Below, piece by piece: positions 42,701-51,273 of a stretch of DNA of 64,000 nucleotides (position 1 is the first letter of the stretch; the number at the start of each line of letters is the position of its first letter). The notes under the pieces were generated by a model. It was not told where the DNA came from, searched no databases, and was given only the letters and a program-made list of their open reading frames with translations. Source of the stretch: CAZMGG01 sp964565715 (GTDB taxonomy: Bacteria; Planctomycetota; UBA1135; UBA2386); the NCBI GenBank assembly GCA_964565715.1, contig CAZMGG010000002.1, positions 1-64,000 on the forward strand. The letters are read 5' to 3'. The position numbers and the translations under genes are program-made.

Positions 42701-42865
42701 GAGGCGCGCAACTCGATCGGCACCGTGCTGGTGGCGGGCATGCTGCTCGGCACGCTGTTCACCCTGTTCGTCGTGCCGGTCTTCTACCTGCTGCTGGCCA
42801 CCGACCGCTCCGCCACGCCCGCGGACGAGGCCGCGCCCAGCGCCCTGGCGCCGGAGTTCGCATGA
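39788..42865 (+). CDS. RND multidrug efflux permease (HAE1 family)
   Basis: A full-length 1025-residue AcrB/MexB-type permease with 12 expected membrane helices and two large periplasmic loops. Proton-relay residues are present: the Asp pair in GLVVDDAIVVVENV (TM4) and Lys in LVGLIAKNGILIVEF (TM10). N-terminus FVRHPVLALVVNLLLILVGW and PVQQYPRLD are family hallmarks. The start has GAGG seven bases upstream. Substrates cannot be predicted; a NemR-like regulator suggests toxic electrophiles or drugs. Its stop overlaps the outer-membrane factor start by 4 bp (ATGA). Confidence 0.96.
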   Translation: MRAITDVFVRHPVLALVVNLLLILVGWRTAATLPVQQYPRLDSASVIVTTLYFGASAETVRGFLTTPIERAVSSIGGVDHIESQSRAGVSTVTIRLELGHDTTQALAEVTARLQQVRSELPAEAEPPVVDIQRADRPYATFYLSFTSDQRSLAEITDHLTREVQPRLATIQGVQRVTNQEGGRPLAMRIWIDPDRLASLNLAPGDVHAALQRNNYVAAVGQTKGNLVQVNLLADTDLRSVAEFERLIVADRGGALVRLGDVAKVELGAEEADFMAKFNDHPSVYLGVWPLVGANEISVGDRLVAEMAALRPTLPPDLDMQLAYDGTVFMRDALTEISKTLIETILIVGLVVFLFLGSIRTALVPLVAMPVSLVGAAVVMAAFGFSLNLLTILAIVLSVGLVVDDAIVVVENVERHVRMGKSRITAAIEAARELVGPIIAMTITLAAVYTPIGFQGGLTGALFLEFAITLAAAVLVSGFVAITLSPIMSARMVRDHGREAWLTRQVNAGFAVLRRLYERALDATLAIRWAVLAVAILAGAAAWPLYAESRRELAPVEDQSHVSLFFDVAPDATLEAVDTASREVVATVRTLPETKFMWSLVADWGGFGGMVNKDWRERSRSTTELLPELWGKVSQVAGLRVFPRLDPPLPTSGQHDVELVLQSSGPVEDLLQEAMAVMGSGWQSGRFLYVDTDLKIDRPTARVRVDRERVADLGMDLASVGRELGALLGGGYVNRFNWYDRSYKVIPQIGREDRASVGSLLDLKIKTPGGDMVPLSSFVTVEAEAAPRTLNRFQQRNAVRIFGGVLPGVTKAEGLDVLEDAARAVVAPTTTIDHAGESRQIRREASSLVTTLAFAILLVYLVLAAQFRSFRDPLIVLLGSVPLAIAGALLFSYLDFTTINVYSQVGLITLVGLIAKNGILIVEFANTLQERGIRKAQALREAAATRLRPVLMTTAATVFGHLPLVFVTGPGAEARNSIGTVLVAGMLLGTLFTLFVVPVFYLLLATDRSATPADEAAPSALAPEFA

Positions 42866-44283
42866 GGCCGCCGATGTCCCGTTCCCTCCTGCTCCTGCTG
42901 TCCGCCACCGCCTGCACCGTCGGTCCCGACCACGCCCCGCCCGCCGTGGCCCTGCCGGCCACGTTCCACGCCCCGCGGGAGCCCGGCCTCGCCGACGGCG
43001 CGCCGGGCCCGGACGCCTGGTGGCGCGCCTTCGACGACCACACCCTCGATGGCCTCATCACCCAGGCCCTGGCCGAGAACCGCAACCTCGGCCAGAGCCT
43101 CGCCCGGCTCGACGCCGCCCGTGCCCTGCGCGGCGTCGCCGGCGCCGCCGCCTGGCCCACCGTCGACGCCCGCGGCAGCTACGAACACCGCCAGGACAGC
43201 GACAACACGCCGTTCGGCGCCTTCATCCCGAAGACCGACATCCACGCGGTGGGCTTCGACGCCACCTGGGAGCTGGACCTGTGGGGCCGCGTGCGCCGCT
43301 CGGTGGAGGCGGCCACCGCCGACCTCGACGCCGCCGCTGCCGACCTGCACGGCATGGCGCTCACCGTCGCCGCCGAGGTGGCCCGCACCTACGTCGACCT
43401 GCGCGCCGCCCAACGCCGCACCGCGCTGGCCGAGGAGAACCTGCGCCTGCAGGAACAGACCCTGACCCTGGTGCAGGCCCGCCTCGCCGCCGGCCTGGTC
43501 GGCGAACGCGACGTCGCCCAGGCCACCACCAACGTCGCCACCACCCGCGCCCGCCTGCCGCAACTCGCCGCCGCCGAGGCCGCCGCCCGCAACCGCCTCG
43601 CCGTGCTGCTCGGCCGCGCCCCCGGCACGCTCACCGCCGACCTCGGGCCGGCGCCGGTCCCCCGGCTGGGCTCGGCCCTGCCGGTCGGCGCCCCGGCCGA
43701 CCTGCTGCTCCGCCGTCCCGACGTCCGCGCCGCCGAACGCCGCCTCGCCGCGGCGGTGGCCCGGATCGGCATCGCCGAGGCCGACCGCTACCCGCGCATC
43801 TCGCTGTTCGGCACCCTCGGCCTCGCCGCCGACGGGCCCGAGCACCTGTTCGCCCGCGACAGCCTGGTGGCCGCCATCGGCCCCAGCCTGCGCTGGAACC
43901 TGTTCGACGCCGGCCGCAAGACCGACGCCGTGCGCGCCGCCACCGCCGCCGCCGAAGCCGAACGCCTGGCCTTCGAGCAGGCGGTCCTGCTGGCCGTCGA
44001 GGAGACCGAGAACGCCATGGTGCGCTTCGGCCGCGAGCAGGCCCGCCGCGACGCGCTCGCCCGCGCCGCCGCCGAGGCGCGGCGCGCGGTCGACCTGGCG
44101 CAGACCCAGTACCGCGAGGGGCTCAGCGACTTCCAGACCGTGCTCGACTCCGAACGCGTGGTCGCCGCCATCGAGGACGACCTCGCCAGCAGCGAGGCCG
44201 CGGTGGCGGGCTTCGCCATCGCGCTGTGCAAGGCGCTCGGCGGCGGCCCGGGTCCGGCGGTGACGGCCACGGCGGCGCGCTGA
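42862..44283 (+). CDS. Outer-membrane efflux lipoprotein (NodT/OprM family)
   Basis: A 473-residue TolC-like channel subunit. The N-terminus carries a lipoprotein signal ending SATACTVGPDH (lipid Cys18), the standard NodT-family start, followed by WWRAFDDHTLDGLITQALAEN and two OEP repeats rich in Ala/Arg helices (VAAEVARTYVDLRAAQRR; RISLFGTLGLAADG). The final YREGLSDFQTVLDSER motif is conserved in the family. Completes the tripartite pump encoded by the preceding two genes and is translationally coupled to the permease. Presence of such a channel implies an outer membrane. Confidence 0.94.
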   Translation: MRPPMSRSLLLLLSATACTVGPDHAPPAVALPATFHAPREPGLADGAPGPDAWWRAFDDHTLDGLITQALAENRNLGQSLARLDAARALRGVAGAAAWPTVDARGSYEHRQDSDNTPFGAFIPKTDIHAVGFDATWELDLWGRVRRSVEAATADLDAAAADLHGMALTVAAEVARTYVDLRAAQRRTALAEENLRLQEQTLTLVQARLAAGLVGERDVAQATTNVATTRARLPQLAAAEAAARNRLAVLLGRAPGTLTADLGPAPVPRLGSALPVGAPADLLLRRPDVRAAERRLAAAVARIGIAEADRYPRISLFGTLGLAADGPEHLFARDSLVAAIGPSLRWNLFDAGRKTDAVRAATAAAEAERLAFEQAVLLAVEETENAMVRFGREQARRDALARAAAEARRAVDLAQTQYREGLSDFQTVLDSERVVAAIEDDLASSEAAVAGFAIALCKALGGGPGPAVTATAAR

Positions 44284-44380
44284 ACCGCCTCGCACCCGGT
44301 CGGTCCGCGGCGTTTCGCCCAGGATCTTCCGCCGGCCCGACGCGCGCCCCTACCCTGCGGCGGAACCACGGGAGTCCCCC

Positions 44381-45244
44381 ATGCCCGAGCCCTGGATCAG
44401 CCGCCGCTTCGCCTTCGATCTCCCGCCGCAGCGCATCGGCGTCCTGCTGTCCCGCCTGCGCGGGGCCGAGGCCCGCCTGGCCGCCGCCGCCCGCCACGCC
44501 GACGCCCACGCCCTCACCCGCCGCGACGGCGACCACTGGTCGCCCCAGGAGCACGCTGGCCACCTGCACGACCTCGACGCGCTGCACCTCCGCCGCCTGG
44601 ACGAACTGGCGGCCGGGGCCGAAACGCTCGCCGCCGCCGACATGACCAACCGCGCCACCTGGGACGCGCGGCACAACGAACGGCCGTTCGACGCCGTGCT
44701 GGCCGACTTCGCCCGGCGCCGCGCCGAACTGGTGCAAAGGCTCGCCGCCCTGGACGAGGCCGGCCTCTGCCGCAGCGCCCGCCACCCGCGCCTGCAGCAG
44801 CCGATGCGGGCCCTCGACGTCGCCGCGTTCACCGCCGAGCACGACGATCACCACCTCGCCCGGTTCGAGGAACTGCTGGCCCAGCGCCCCGCTCCCGCGC
44901 CGGCCGCGCTGGCGGCGGCGTGGCAGGACCTGCCGCTCGACCGCCCGCTGCCGGACCTGGAACGCCGCCGCGTGATCGGCCGCGAGGCGATGATCTCCCA
45001 CGTGACGCTGCATCGCGGCTGCCATGTGGCCGCGCACGCGCACCCGAACGAGCAGTTCGCCTGCGTCCTGTCCGGCGTGGTGCGCTTCACCCTGCCCGAC
45101 GGCGAACGGATCCTGCGGGCGGGTTCGGTGCTGCACCTGCCGGGCCACGTGCCGCACGGCGCCGAGGCCCTGGAGACCGCGGTGGTGCTCGACGTGTTCG
45201 CCCCGCCGAGCGCCACCACCGGCGTCGACGCCCGGCAGGGTTAG
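44381..45244 (+). CDS. DinB-like / cupin two-domain protein
   Basis: A 287-residue cytosolic protein. Residues 1-175 are a DinB/YfiT-like four-helix bundle with metal-site histidines in WSPQEHAGHLHDLDALH and EHDDHHLARFEEL. Residues about 190-280 are a cupin: GCHVAAHAHPNEQFACVLSG matches cupin motif 1 (H-x-H-x3-E) and GSVLHLPGHVPHGAE motif 2. Both halves therefore have potential metal sites. Upstream bases include GGGAG a few bases before ATG 44381. DinB-like proteins include thiol-dependent transferases such as bacillithiol and mycothiol enzymes. The fusion suggests a small-molecule detoxification enzyme; it follows the efflux operon by 97 bp. Confidence 0.85.
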   Translation: MPEPWISRRFAFDLPPQRIGVLLSRLRGAEARLAAAARHADAHALTRRDGDHWSPQEHAGHLHDLDALHLRRLDELAAGAETLAAADMTNRATWDARHNERPFDAVLADFARRRAELVQRLAALDEAGLCRSARHPRLQQPMRALDVAAFTAEHDDHHLARFEELLAQRPAPAPAALAAAWQDLPLDRPLPDLERRRVIGREAMISHVTLHRGCHVAAHAHPNEQFACVLSGVVRFTLPDGERILRAGSVLHLPGHVPHGAEALETAVVLDVFAPPSATTGVDARQG

Positions 45245-45256
45245 GAACCGGCGCCC

Positions 45257-45808
45257 CTACTTCTTGCGGGTGTACTCGATGCGCAGGTGCTGCGCCTCGG
45301 TGCCGTCCGGCCCGGTGCCGTACATCGCCCACTGGTAGTGGTCGGCGTCCTGGAAGGTGGTGACGGTCCGGCAGGGCTCCAGCTTGCCGCTCATGCCGAC
45401 GCACTCGCCGGTCATGGTCAGCGTGCGGCCCTTCTCGTCGTAGCTGCCCCACAGATGCAGCGGCGACGCCACCATCGAGTCGACCCAGAACGTGAAGTAC
45501 TGCTTCTTCAGCGGGCACCAGCCGCTCACGCCGGTGCCGGTGAACGGCATGTCCATGAACGTGCCGCTGAACTCCTCGACGGCGTGGAACGCGCCGCGCG
45601 CGGCGATGGTCATGGTGGCCTTCGAGCGGGCCTCCTTGCCATCGGGGGTCTGCGTGATCACCACCGCGTCCCAGGCGCCGACGTGCTGCTGCACGATCTT
45701 GTGCTCGGGGCCCGGCTTGGTGGGATCCTGGGCATCGGCGTCCTGGCCGGTGTGGTGCCAGCCGAGGCCGGCGAGGAGGGCGATGACGGGAACGAGGACG
45801 ATCTTCAT
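45257..45808 (-). CDS. Exported DUF1579-like protein
   Basis: A 183-residue protein starting at ATG 45808 (GGAG upstream), with a signal peptide (IVLVPVIALLAGLGW). The mature part is an antiparallel beta barrel of DUF1579 type: HKIVQQHVGAWDAVV, PFTGTGVSGWCPLKKQYFTFW, LHLWGSYDEKGRTLTMTGE and HYQWAMYGTGPDGTE. DUF1579 proteins are lipocalin-like with unknown function. The frame continues 182 codons upstream without a stop, but the signal peptide and ribosome site fix this start. Convergent with the DinB-cupin gene (12 bp apart). Confidence 0.85.
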   Translation of the reverse strand: MKIVLVPVIALLAGLGWHHTGQDADAQDPTKPGPEHKIVQQHVGAWDAVVITQTPDGKEARSKATMTIAARGAFHAVEEFSGTFMDMPFTGTGVSGWCPLKKQYFTFWVDSMVASPLHLWGSYDEKGRTLTMTGECVGMSGKLEPCRTVTTFQDADHYQWAMYGTGPDGTEAQHLRIEYTRKK

Positions 45809-45873
45809 GGGCGTGCTCCGGAAGGGAAGGCGGCGATTGTGGCCACGGTCGGCTCCGGATGCACGAACGGCCC

Positions 45874-46485
45874 CTACAGGCCGGCGCTCGGCGGCTCGCG
45901 GTAGGCAGCACCGATCGCGCACAGCCGGTCCAGGGCCGCGGCGAACAGGTCGAACAGGGCGCGGATGCGTTCGGTGTCCTTCAGGTGGCCGGACACCTGC
46001 ACCGTCAGCAGGTCGGCATCGGCGGGCAGCCGGGCGCCGAACCAGCCCTCGTCGTCCCTGACCGAGAGCTCGAACGACTTCTGCGCGCTCATCTGCCGGC
46101 GCAGGCCGGCGTCGGCGCAGAACCGCTTCACCATGGCCTCGTCGCTGCCTTGCACCACGAAGTCCTGATCGAACTGCAGGGCGCCGACCTCGATGTCCTG
46201 CATGCCGAGCCACTTGCCGATCGTACTGAAGATCGTCGAGCGGTAGACGCGCAGGCGCAGCCGGTCGGCGTTGACGAACGGCGCACGGAAGCGGGTGAAC
46301 AGGAGCGGCGTGTTGCCCGCCATCACCGTGTAGGCATCGAGGGTGATCGTCCAAGGTCCGTGAACGACCTCGATGCGGTCACCGCGCCGCCAGGAGCCGT
46401 CGACGTAGCGGGCGTCGAGCTCGGCGCTGAGCTTGCGCCAGATCTCCTTCCGGCTCGGTCCGAACCAGTCGCGCAGGATGCCCAT
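45874..46485 (-). CDS. Conserved-looking cytosolic protein of unknown function
   Basis: A 203-residue protein without signal peptide or membrane segment. The start MGILRDWFGPSRKEIWRKLSAEL is amphipathic; the core WTITLDAYTVMAGNTPLLFTRFRAPFVN and FQDFVVQ-like strands suggest an alpha/beta domain with a small basic RLRLRVYRSTIF strand. It resembles proteins that carry an YTRFRAPF signature, but I cannot name the family. It lies 51 bp downstream of topoisomerase III and 65 bp upstream of the DUF1579 gene, all on the minus strand. Confidence 0.65.
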   Translation of the reverse strand: MGILRDWFGPSRKEIWRKLSAELDARYVDGSWRRGDRIEVVHGPWTITLDAYTVMAGNTPLLFTRFRAPFVNADRLRLRVYRSTIFSTIGKWLGMQDIEVGALQFDQDFVVQGSDEAMVKRFCADAGLRRQMSAQKSFELSVRDDEGWFGARLPADADLLTVQVSGHLKDTERIRALFDLFAAALDRLCAIGAAYREPPSAGL

Positions 46486-46536
46486 GCCGGGATCGGAGCG
46501 GCGGCGACACCGCCGCGCAATGACCGGCCCGCTCGG

Positions 46537-48705
46537 TCAGTCGGCGGACGCCGACGCCCCGCCGCGGCGGCGGCCGCGTCCGCCGGCCCGGCCACCGCCG
46601 GGCCGCTGCGCCTCGCGGCTCGGCGGCGCCAGATCGATCACCGCGCCCTGGGCGGTGCGGCACAGGATCCGCGGTGTCCCCTCCAGCTGCACCGGCCGCA
46701 GCACCACCCCGCGCGCGCACAGCTCGCGCACCTGCTGCGCGGTGAGCGCGAGCCCGCGATGGACCTTGGCCAGCCGGAACGGACACTCCTGCCGCCAGCG
46801 GGAGCAGCCGAACGCCTCGCGGCCCTCGATCACCGGCGCGCCGCAGCGCGGACACGGCCCGAACCCGTCGTGCGGCACCGCCGGCGCCAGCCCCTCGGCG
46901 ATCAGCCGGCCGATCATCGCCCGCGTCTCCGCCATGAACTCGTCGCGGCGGCGGCGGCCGCGTTCGACCTCGCCGAGCTTGAACTCCCACTCGCCGGTCA
47001 GCTCCGGCGACTTCAGCACCGGGTCGGCGATGATGGCAATCAGGTAGCGGCCGAGGTCGGTGATGCGGATCGCCTTCTTGTCGCGGCGCAGGTAGCCGCG
47101 GCCCAACAGGGTCTCCAGGATCGACGCGCGGGTCGCCGGCGTGCCGAGGCCGCGGCCCTTCATCGCCTCGCGGAGCTGCTCGTCGTCCATCTGCCGGCCG
47201 CAGGTCTCCATCGCCGCCAGCAGCGTGCTCTCGGTGTAGGGCCGCGGCGGCTTGGTCTGGCCCTCGTGCAGTTCGGGGGCGTGCGGGCCGCTCTCGCCCT
47301 CGACGAACGGCGGCAGCACCTGCGCCTCGTCGTCGTCGTCGCCGGCCTCCGCGTCGGCCTTGCCGCGACGGGCCTTCTTCTTCGCCGCCGCCGGTTCCAA
47401 CGCGCTCCAGCCCGGCTCCAGCAGTTGCACGCCGCGGGCGCGGAACGGCACGCCGTGGGCATCGGCCTGCACGGTGGTCACCGCCTGCACCTTGTCGCCG
47501 AGGAACGCCTGCACCAACCGCAGCGCGACGGCATCGAACACCCTGGCGTGGTCGCCGGACAGGGGCTCGAGCTGGCCAGTGGGGACGATGGCGTGGTGGT
47601 CGGTGACCTTCTGGTCGTCGAACACGCGCGGGCTGCGGGCGCGCGGGCCCCGTTCGCCGTCGGGCGCCTTGGCGATGTGGTCGGCCAGCAGGGCCAGTGC
47701 GTCCTGGTTCCAGGCCCGCAGCCGGCCCAGGGTCGCCCGGATCGCGTCGACCATGTCGGTCGGCAGGTGCCGGCAGTCGGTGCGCGGATAGGTGAGCAGC
47801 TTCTGTTCGTAGAGCTCCTGGGCGACCTCCAGGGTGCGCGCCGCCGACAGGCCGTGGCGCTGGTTCATGTCGCGCTGCAGCGCGGTCAGGTCGTAGAGCA
47901 GCGGCGGCGGCTGCGACTCCTGCCGGGTCTCGACCCTGGTGATCCGCAGCGGCCCCTGGCGGCACTGCTCGAGGAGCTGCTCGGCGGGAGCGCGCTCGCG
48001 GAAGCGTTCGCCGGCGTGGCGGAACAGCACGTCGCGGTGGCGGGTGCGCAGCTCCCAGAAGGGCCGCGCGTCGAAGGTGCGGATCTCGTCGTCGCGCGCC
48101 GCCACCAGGGCCAGCACCGGGGTCTGCACCCGGCCGACGCTCCACAGCACGCTGCCGCCGCCGTAGCGGACGGTGTAGGCGCGGGTCGCGTTGAGGCCGA
48201 CGATCCAGTCCGCCTCGCTGCGGCTGCGGGCGGCGTCGTGCAGCGGCTCGTAGTCGGCGCCGGGCCGGCGGGCGGCGAAGGCGGCCTTGATGGCCGCGTC
48301 GGTGAGCGAGCTGAGCCAGAGGCGGGTGTGCGGCCGGTCGGGGCAGCCGGCGTGGTCGAGGATGTAGCGGAAGATCAGCTCGCCCTCGCGGCCGGCGTCC
48401 GTGGCGCAGACCAGCTCGGCGGCCTCGCGGCACAGGCGCGCGACGGTGGCGAGCTGCGCCTGCGCCGAGCGGTCGCCGCTCGGCTTCAGCTCGAAGCGGG
48501 CGGGCACGAACGGCAGCGGCGCCAGCGACCAGCGCTTCAGGGCCGGGTCGTACTCGTCGGGGGTCTTCAGCGCGACCAGGTGGCCGATCGCCCAGGTGAC
48601 CACCCAGCCGTTGCCCTCGAGGCAACCCTCGCGACGCTGGCCCGCCCCCAGCACCCTGGCCAGGTCGCGGGCCACCGACGGCTTTTCGGCGACGACGACG
48701 TTCAC
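46537..48705 (-). CDS. topB: DNA topoisomerase III
   Basis: A 722-residue type IA topoisomerase starting with GTG 48705. Toprim domain: VVVAEKPSVARDLARVLG, CATDAGREGELIFRYIL (the acidic metal site). Catalytic Tyr306 sits in LLTYPRTDC. Further family motifs: WSVGRVQTPVLAL, KVTDHHAIVPTG and GRGLGTPATRASILE. An acidic linker (AEAGDDDDEAQV, about 425-440) interrupts the core, and one C-terminal zinc-finger-like motif (CPRCG ... CSRWRQECPF) precedes a Gly/Arg-rich tail likely to bind nucleic acid. Function: decatenation and resolution of recombination intermediates; in other organisms it partners with RecQ helicases, and this window also encodes a RecQ fusion. Confidence 0.95.
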   Translation of the reverse strand: MNVVVAEKPSVARDLARVLGAGQRREGCLEGNGWVVTWAIGHLVALKTPDEYDPALKRWSLAPLPFVPARFELKPSGDRSAQAQLATVARLCREAAELVCATDAGREGELIFRYILDHAGCPDRPHTRLWLSSLTDAAIKAAFAARRPGADYEPLHDAARSRSEADWIVGLNATRAYTVRYGGGSVLWSVGRVQTPVLALVAARDDEIRTFDARPFWELRTRHRDVLFRHAGERFRERAPAEQLLEQCRQGPLRITRVETRQESQPPPLLYDLTALQRDMNQRHGLSAARTLEVAQELYEQKLLTYPRTDCRHLPTDMVDAIRATLGRLRAWNQDALALLADHIAKAPDGERGPRARSPRVFDDQKVTDHHAIVPTGQLEPLSGDHARVFDAVALRLVQAFLGDKVQAVTTVQADAHGVPFRARGVQLLEPGWSALEPAAAKKKARRGKADAEAGDDDDEAQVLPPFVEGESGPHAPELHEGQTKPPRPYTESTLLAAMETCGRQMDDEQLREAMKGRGLGTPATRASILETLLGRGYLRRDKKAIRITDLGRYLIAIIADPVLKSPELTGEWEFKLGEVERGRRRRDEFMAETRAMIGRLIAEGLAPAVPHDGFGPCPRCGAPVIEGREAFGCSRWRQECPFRLAKVHRGLALTAQQVRELCARGVVLRPVQLEGTPRILCRTAQGAVIDLAPPSREAQRPGGGRAGGRGRRRGGASASAD

Positions 48706-48756
48706 GGCCGGGCAACCTAGGGGCAGACCGGCCCGACTGCACGGGTTGGCAGTGGG

Positions 48757-48785
48757 TTGACCTGGACGACCATGCCACGCATCCT
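48757..48785 (+). promoter_or_regulatory. Candidate promoter of the glycosyltransferase gene
   Basis: TTGACC (48757-48762) and CATCCT (48780-48785) have 17-bp spacing, 79 bp before the start codon. The -35 box is a 5/6 match to the sigma-70 consensus, the -10 box only 3/6. It is the best candidate in this 158-bp divergent region. Confidence 0.3.
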
Positions 48786-48863
48786 GTCTCCGGCTCCGGA
48801 TGGTCCGGAGCGCCTGGAAGTCGTGACTGCCGGCAGGGGAGTGGAGTACCGAGGAATCGAAGC

Positions 48864-50405
48864 ATGCGCATCGGCATCGACGTCTCCCGGACCGCGGAGC
48901 CGAAGACCGGGCTGCATTCCTATGCGCGGTCGCTGCTGGAGGCCCTGGCCCGCATCGACCGCGACAACCAGTACGACCTCCATCCGCTGGTCACCCAGTG
49001 CGTGCCGGCCCGTCCCGCCGGCGCGTTCCGGCCACGCCAGGGCAACTTCCGGCTGCTCGGCCGGTGGCTGCCGACGCGGGTCCTGCTGCGCCGGTGGGCC
49101 GCCCATCCCGACCGCGAGCGGTTCTTCGGCGACGACCCGGACGTGTACTTCAGCCCGTTCCACTATGCGCCGCGCCGCCATCACCGCCGCCTGGTCTGCG
49201 TCTTCCACGACGTCGCCTGGCAGGTCCATCCGGAGTTCAGCACCGAGGCCAACACCCGCCTCTGCACCGAGAACTTCGAGCGGGCCAGGCGCGTCGCCGA
49301 CCGGATCATCACGGTGTCGCAGCACGCCAGGAGCGAGATGATCGCCCGCATGGGGGTTCCCGAGGCGATGGTCGAGGCCATCCCGCTGGCCGCATCGCCG
49401 GTGTTCCGGCCGCTGCGCCGCACCAGGCTCCCGCGCCGCCTCCGCCGCGCCTTCGGCTCACCCGCGCAGTGGATCCTGTTCGTCGGCACCATCGAACCGC
49501 GCAAGAACCTGGTCACGCTGGTGCAGGCGTTCGAACTGCTGGTGCGGCGCGGTCACCGGGACCTGAAGCTGATGATCGCCGGCGGCGAGGGCTGGAAGAG
49601 CACGCCGCTGTACGAGCGGATCGACGCCAGCGGGCTGCGGGACCGGATCCACTTCGCCGGGCACGCCGACGACCGGGAGCTGCTGCGCCTCTACAACACG
49701 GCCACCGTGGTGGCCTGCCCGTCGATCTACGAGGGGTTCGGCCTGCCGCTGATCGAGGCGATGAGCTGCGGCACGCCGGTGGTCGCCACCCGGGTGGCGT
49801 CGTTCCCCGAAGTCGCCGGCGACGCCGCCCTGTTCGTCGAGGACCCGCTGGACGTCGAGGCGCTCGCCGGGCGCCTCGCCGAACTGCTCGACGACAGCGA
49901 CCTGCGGGCGGCGATGGGCCGCCGGGGGCTGGCCCAGGCGGCGCGGTTCTCGTGGGAGCGCTGCGCACGGGAGACGCTGCGGGTGATCGAGGAGGTCCAC
50001 AGCAGCGCGCGCTTCCGGTCGAGCCTCCTCGAGTTCGGCCGCGACGAGCGCGGCGCCGTGTCGGGCTGGCACGAGACCGAACTGGCCCACGGCGCCCACT
50101 ACCGCTGGACCCGCGAACGGGCCCGGGTGCAGCTCGCCGTCGGCGGCGGCGAACTGGTGGTGCGCGCCGCCGCGGGCACGGCCGGGCAGGTACTCGAGGT
50201 GCACGCCCAGGGTCGCCCGCTCGGCGCCTGCGAGCTGCGGCCCGCCTGGCAGGACTTCCGCATCCCGCTCCACGGCGCCCTGGCCGCCCAGCGCGAGGTC
50301 GATCTCGACCTCGTGGTCAACGCGCTGGTCCCGGACCACCAGAAGCCGGGCGACACGCGGCCGCTCGGCGCGCGCGTGCAGAGCCTCCGGTTCCGTTCGG
50401 CCTGA
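48864..50405 (+). CDS. GT4-family glycosyltransferase with C-terminal beta extension
   Basis: A 513-residue GT-B enzyme with ATG 48864 preceded by GAGGAA. N-terminal domain: RIGIDVSRTAEPKTGLHSYARSL, VFHDVAWQVHPEF, TVSQHARSEM. C-terminal domain: FVGTIEPRKNLVTLVQAF (donor-site Lys), and the E-x7-E motif in YEGFGLPLIEAMSCGTPVV (about residues 290-300). This is the mannosyl/glucosyl GT4 pattern. After about residue 390 the chain adds about 120 residues of beta-rich sequence (YRWTRERARVQLAVGGGELVV) not usual in GT4. It is convergent with the dioxygenase-halogenase pair, so a role in glycosylating their product is possible but only positional. Confidence 0.9.
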   Translation: MRIGIDVSRTAEPKTGLHSYARSLLEALARIDRDNQYDLHPLVTQCVPARPAGAFRPRQGNFRLLGRWLPTRVLLRRWAAHPDRERFFGDDPDVYFSPFHYAPRRHHRRLVCVFHDVAWQVHPEFSTEANTRLCTENFERARRVADRIITVSQHARSEMIARMGVPEAMVEAIPLAASPVFRPLRRTRLPRRLRRAFGSPAQWILFVGTIEPRKNLVTLVQAFELLVRRGHRDLKLMIAGGEGWKSTPLYERIDASGLRDRIHFAGHADDRELLRLYNTATVVACPSIYEGFGLPLIEAMSCGTPVVATRVASFPEVAGDAALFVEDPLDVEALAGRLAELLDDSDLRAAMGRRGLAQAARFSWERCARETLRVIEEVHSSARFRSSLLEFGRDERGAVSGWHETELAHGAHYRWTRERARVQLAVGGGELVVRAAAGTAGQVLEVHAQGRPLGACELRPAWQDFRIPLHGALAAQREVDLDLVVNALVPDHQKPGDTRPLGARVQSLRFRSA

Positions 50406-50424
50406 CCGTCCGTCCGACCCTCCG

Positions 50425-51273
50425 TCAGCCGTCGTAGAACGCCGGCGGGTGGAGCCCGATCAACGTGCGCTGGCGGGCGGTGACGGCCCGGGCCCGCGAC
50501 GCCTCGCCGGCCTGGCAGGCCTCGGCCGGCGGCAGCAGGCGCGGCGCGATGTCCCGGCGGCCGTAGTTGGCCTGCAGGAAGAACCGCCCGCGGGAGCGTT
50601 CGGTCGGCAGCGAGCGGCGGTGCCAGACGTCCGAGACGAAGAAGCCGACATCGCCGGCCCGCACGACGTGCTGCACCGGCCGGTGGCCCCGGTACTCGAT
50701 GACCGCCTCGGTGCAGCGGTCGGCGGGCGGCGGCTGGCCCGAGCGGTGGCTGGTCGGGATCACCGTGGTCGGACCATCGTCGACGCCGCAGTCGTCGAGG
50801 TAGATGTGCGCCGCCACGACGAAGATGGGGTACGGGATCGCGTCCGGCCATTCCACCGACGGCGAACGCGGCACGTGCGGTCCGCCATCGATGTGCCAGT
50901 AGAAGGCCTGGGGCTCGAGGGCCGGCCCCGGCGGATTCCGCCAGGCGGTGCAGTTGATCATGTGGCAGTCGCCGCCGAGCAGGGGCTCCAGGACCTCCAG
51001 GATCCGCGGCTGGGCGATCGCCCGCTGGCTGAGCGCGCTGCGATCGAACATCTGGTAGCGGTACATCTCCGCCTGCGCCGCGTCGGGGATGCCGCCGCGC
51101 CGGTCGCCCGGCAGGCGCCGGTAGACCTCGAGGATCTCCTCGCGCAGTTCGCGCAGTTCGTCGGGCGCGAACACCGCGCGCAGCACGGTGTGGCCCTCGG
51201 CCTCGATCTGCCGGGTCGCCGCCGGCGCCGGTCCGTCGAAGGGTGCCAACAGGTTGTTCCTGCGGATCAGCAT
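50425..51273 (-). CDS. Phytanoyl-CoA dioxygenase (PhyH) family protein
   Basis: A 282-residue Fe(II)/2-oxoglutarate oxygenase. ATG 51273 has a strong GGAGGAA site. Iron ligands: H127-x-D129 in YWHIDGG and distal H218 in GFFVSDVWHRRSLP; TVIPTSHRSGQ is the usual loop and R223 or nearby Arg may bind 2-oxoglutarate. PhyH members hydroxylate or, when the Asp is lost, halogenate small molecules; here the Asp is present, so hydroxylation is expected. The start overlaps the end of the halogenase-like gene by 7 bp, so the two are translationally coupled and probably act on the same substrate. Confidence 0.87.
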   Translation of the reverse strand: MLIRRNNLLAPFDGPAPAATRQIEAEGHTVLRAVFAPDELRELREEILEVYRRLPGDRRGGIPDAAQAEMYRYQMFDRSALSQRAIAQPRILEVLEPLLGGDCHMINCTAWRNPPGPALEPQAFYWHIDGGPHVPRSPSVEWPDAIPYPIFVVAAHIYLDDCGVDDGPTTVIPTSHRSGQPPPADRCTEAVIEYRGHRPVQHVVRAGDVGFFVSDVWHRRSLPTERSRGRFFLQANYGRRDIAPRLLPPAEACQAGEASRARAVTARQRTLIGLHPPAFYDG

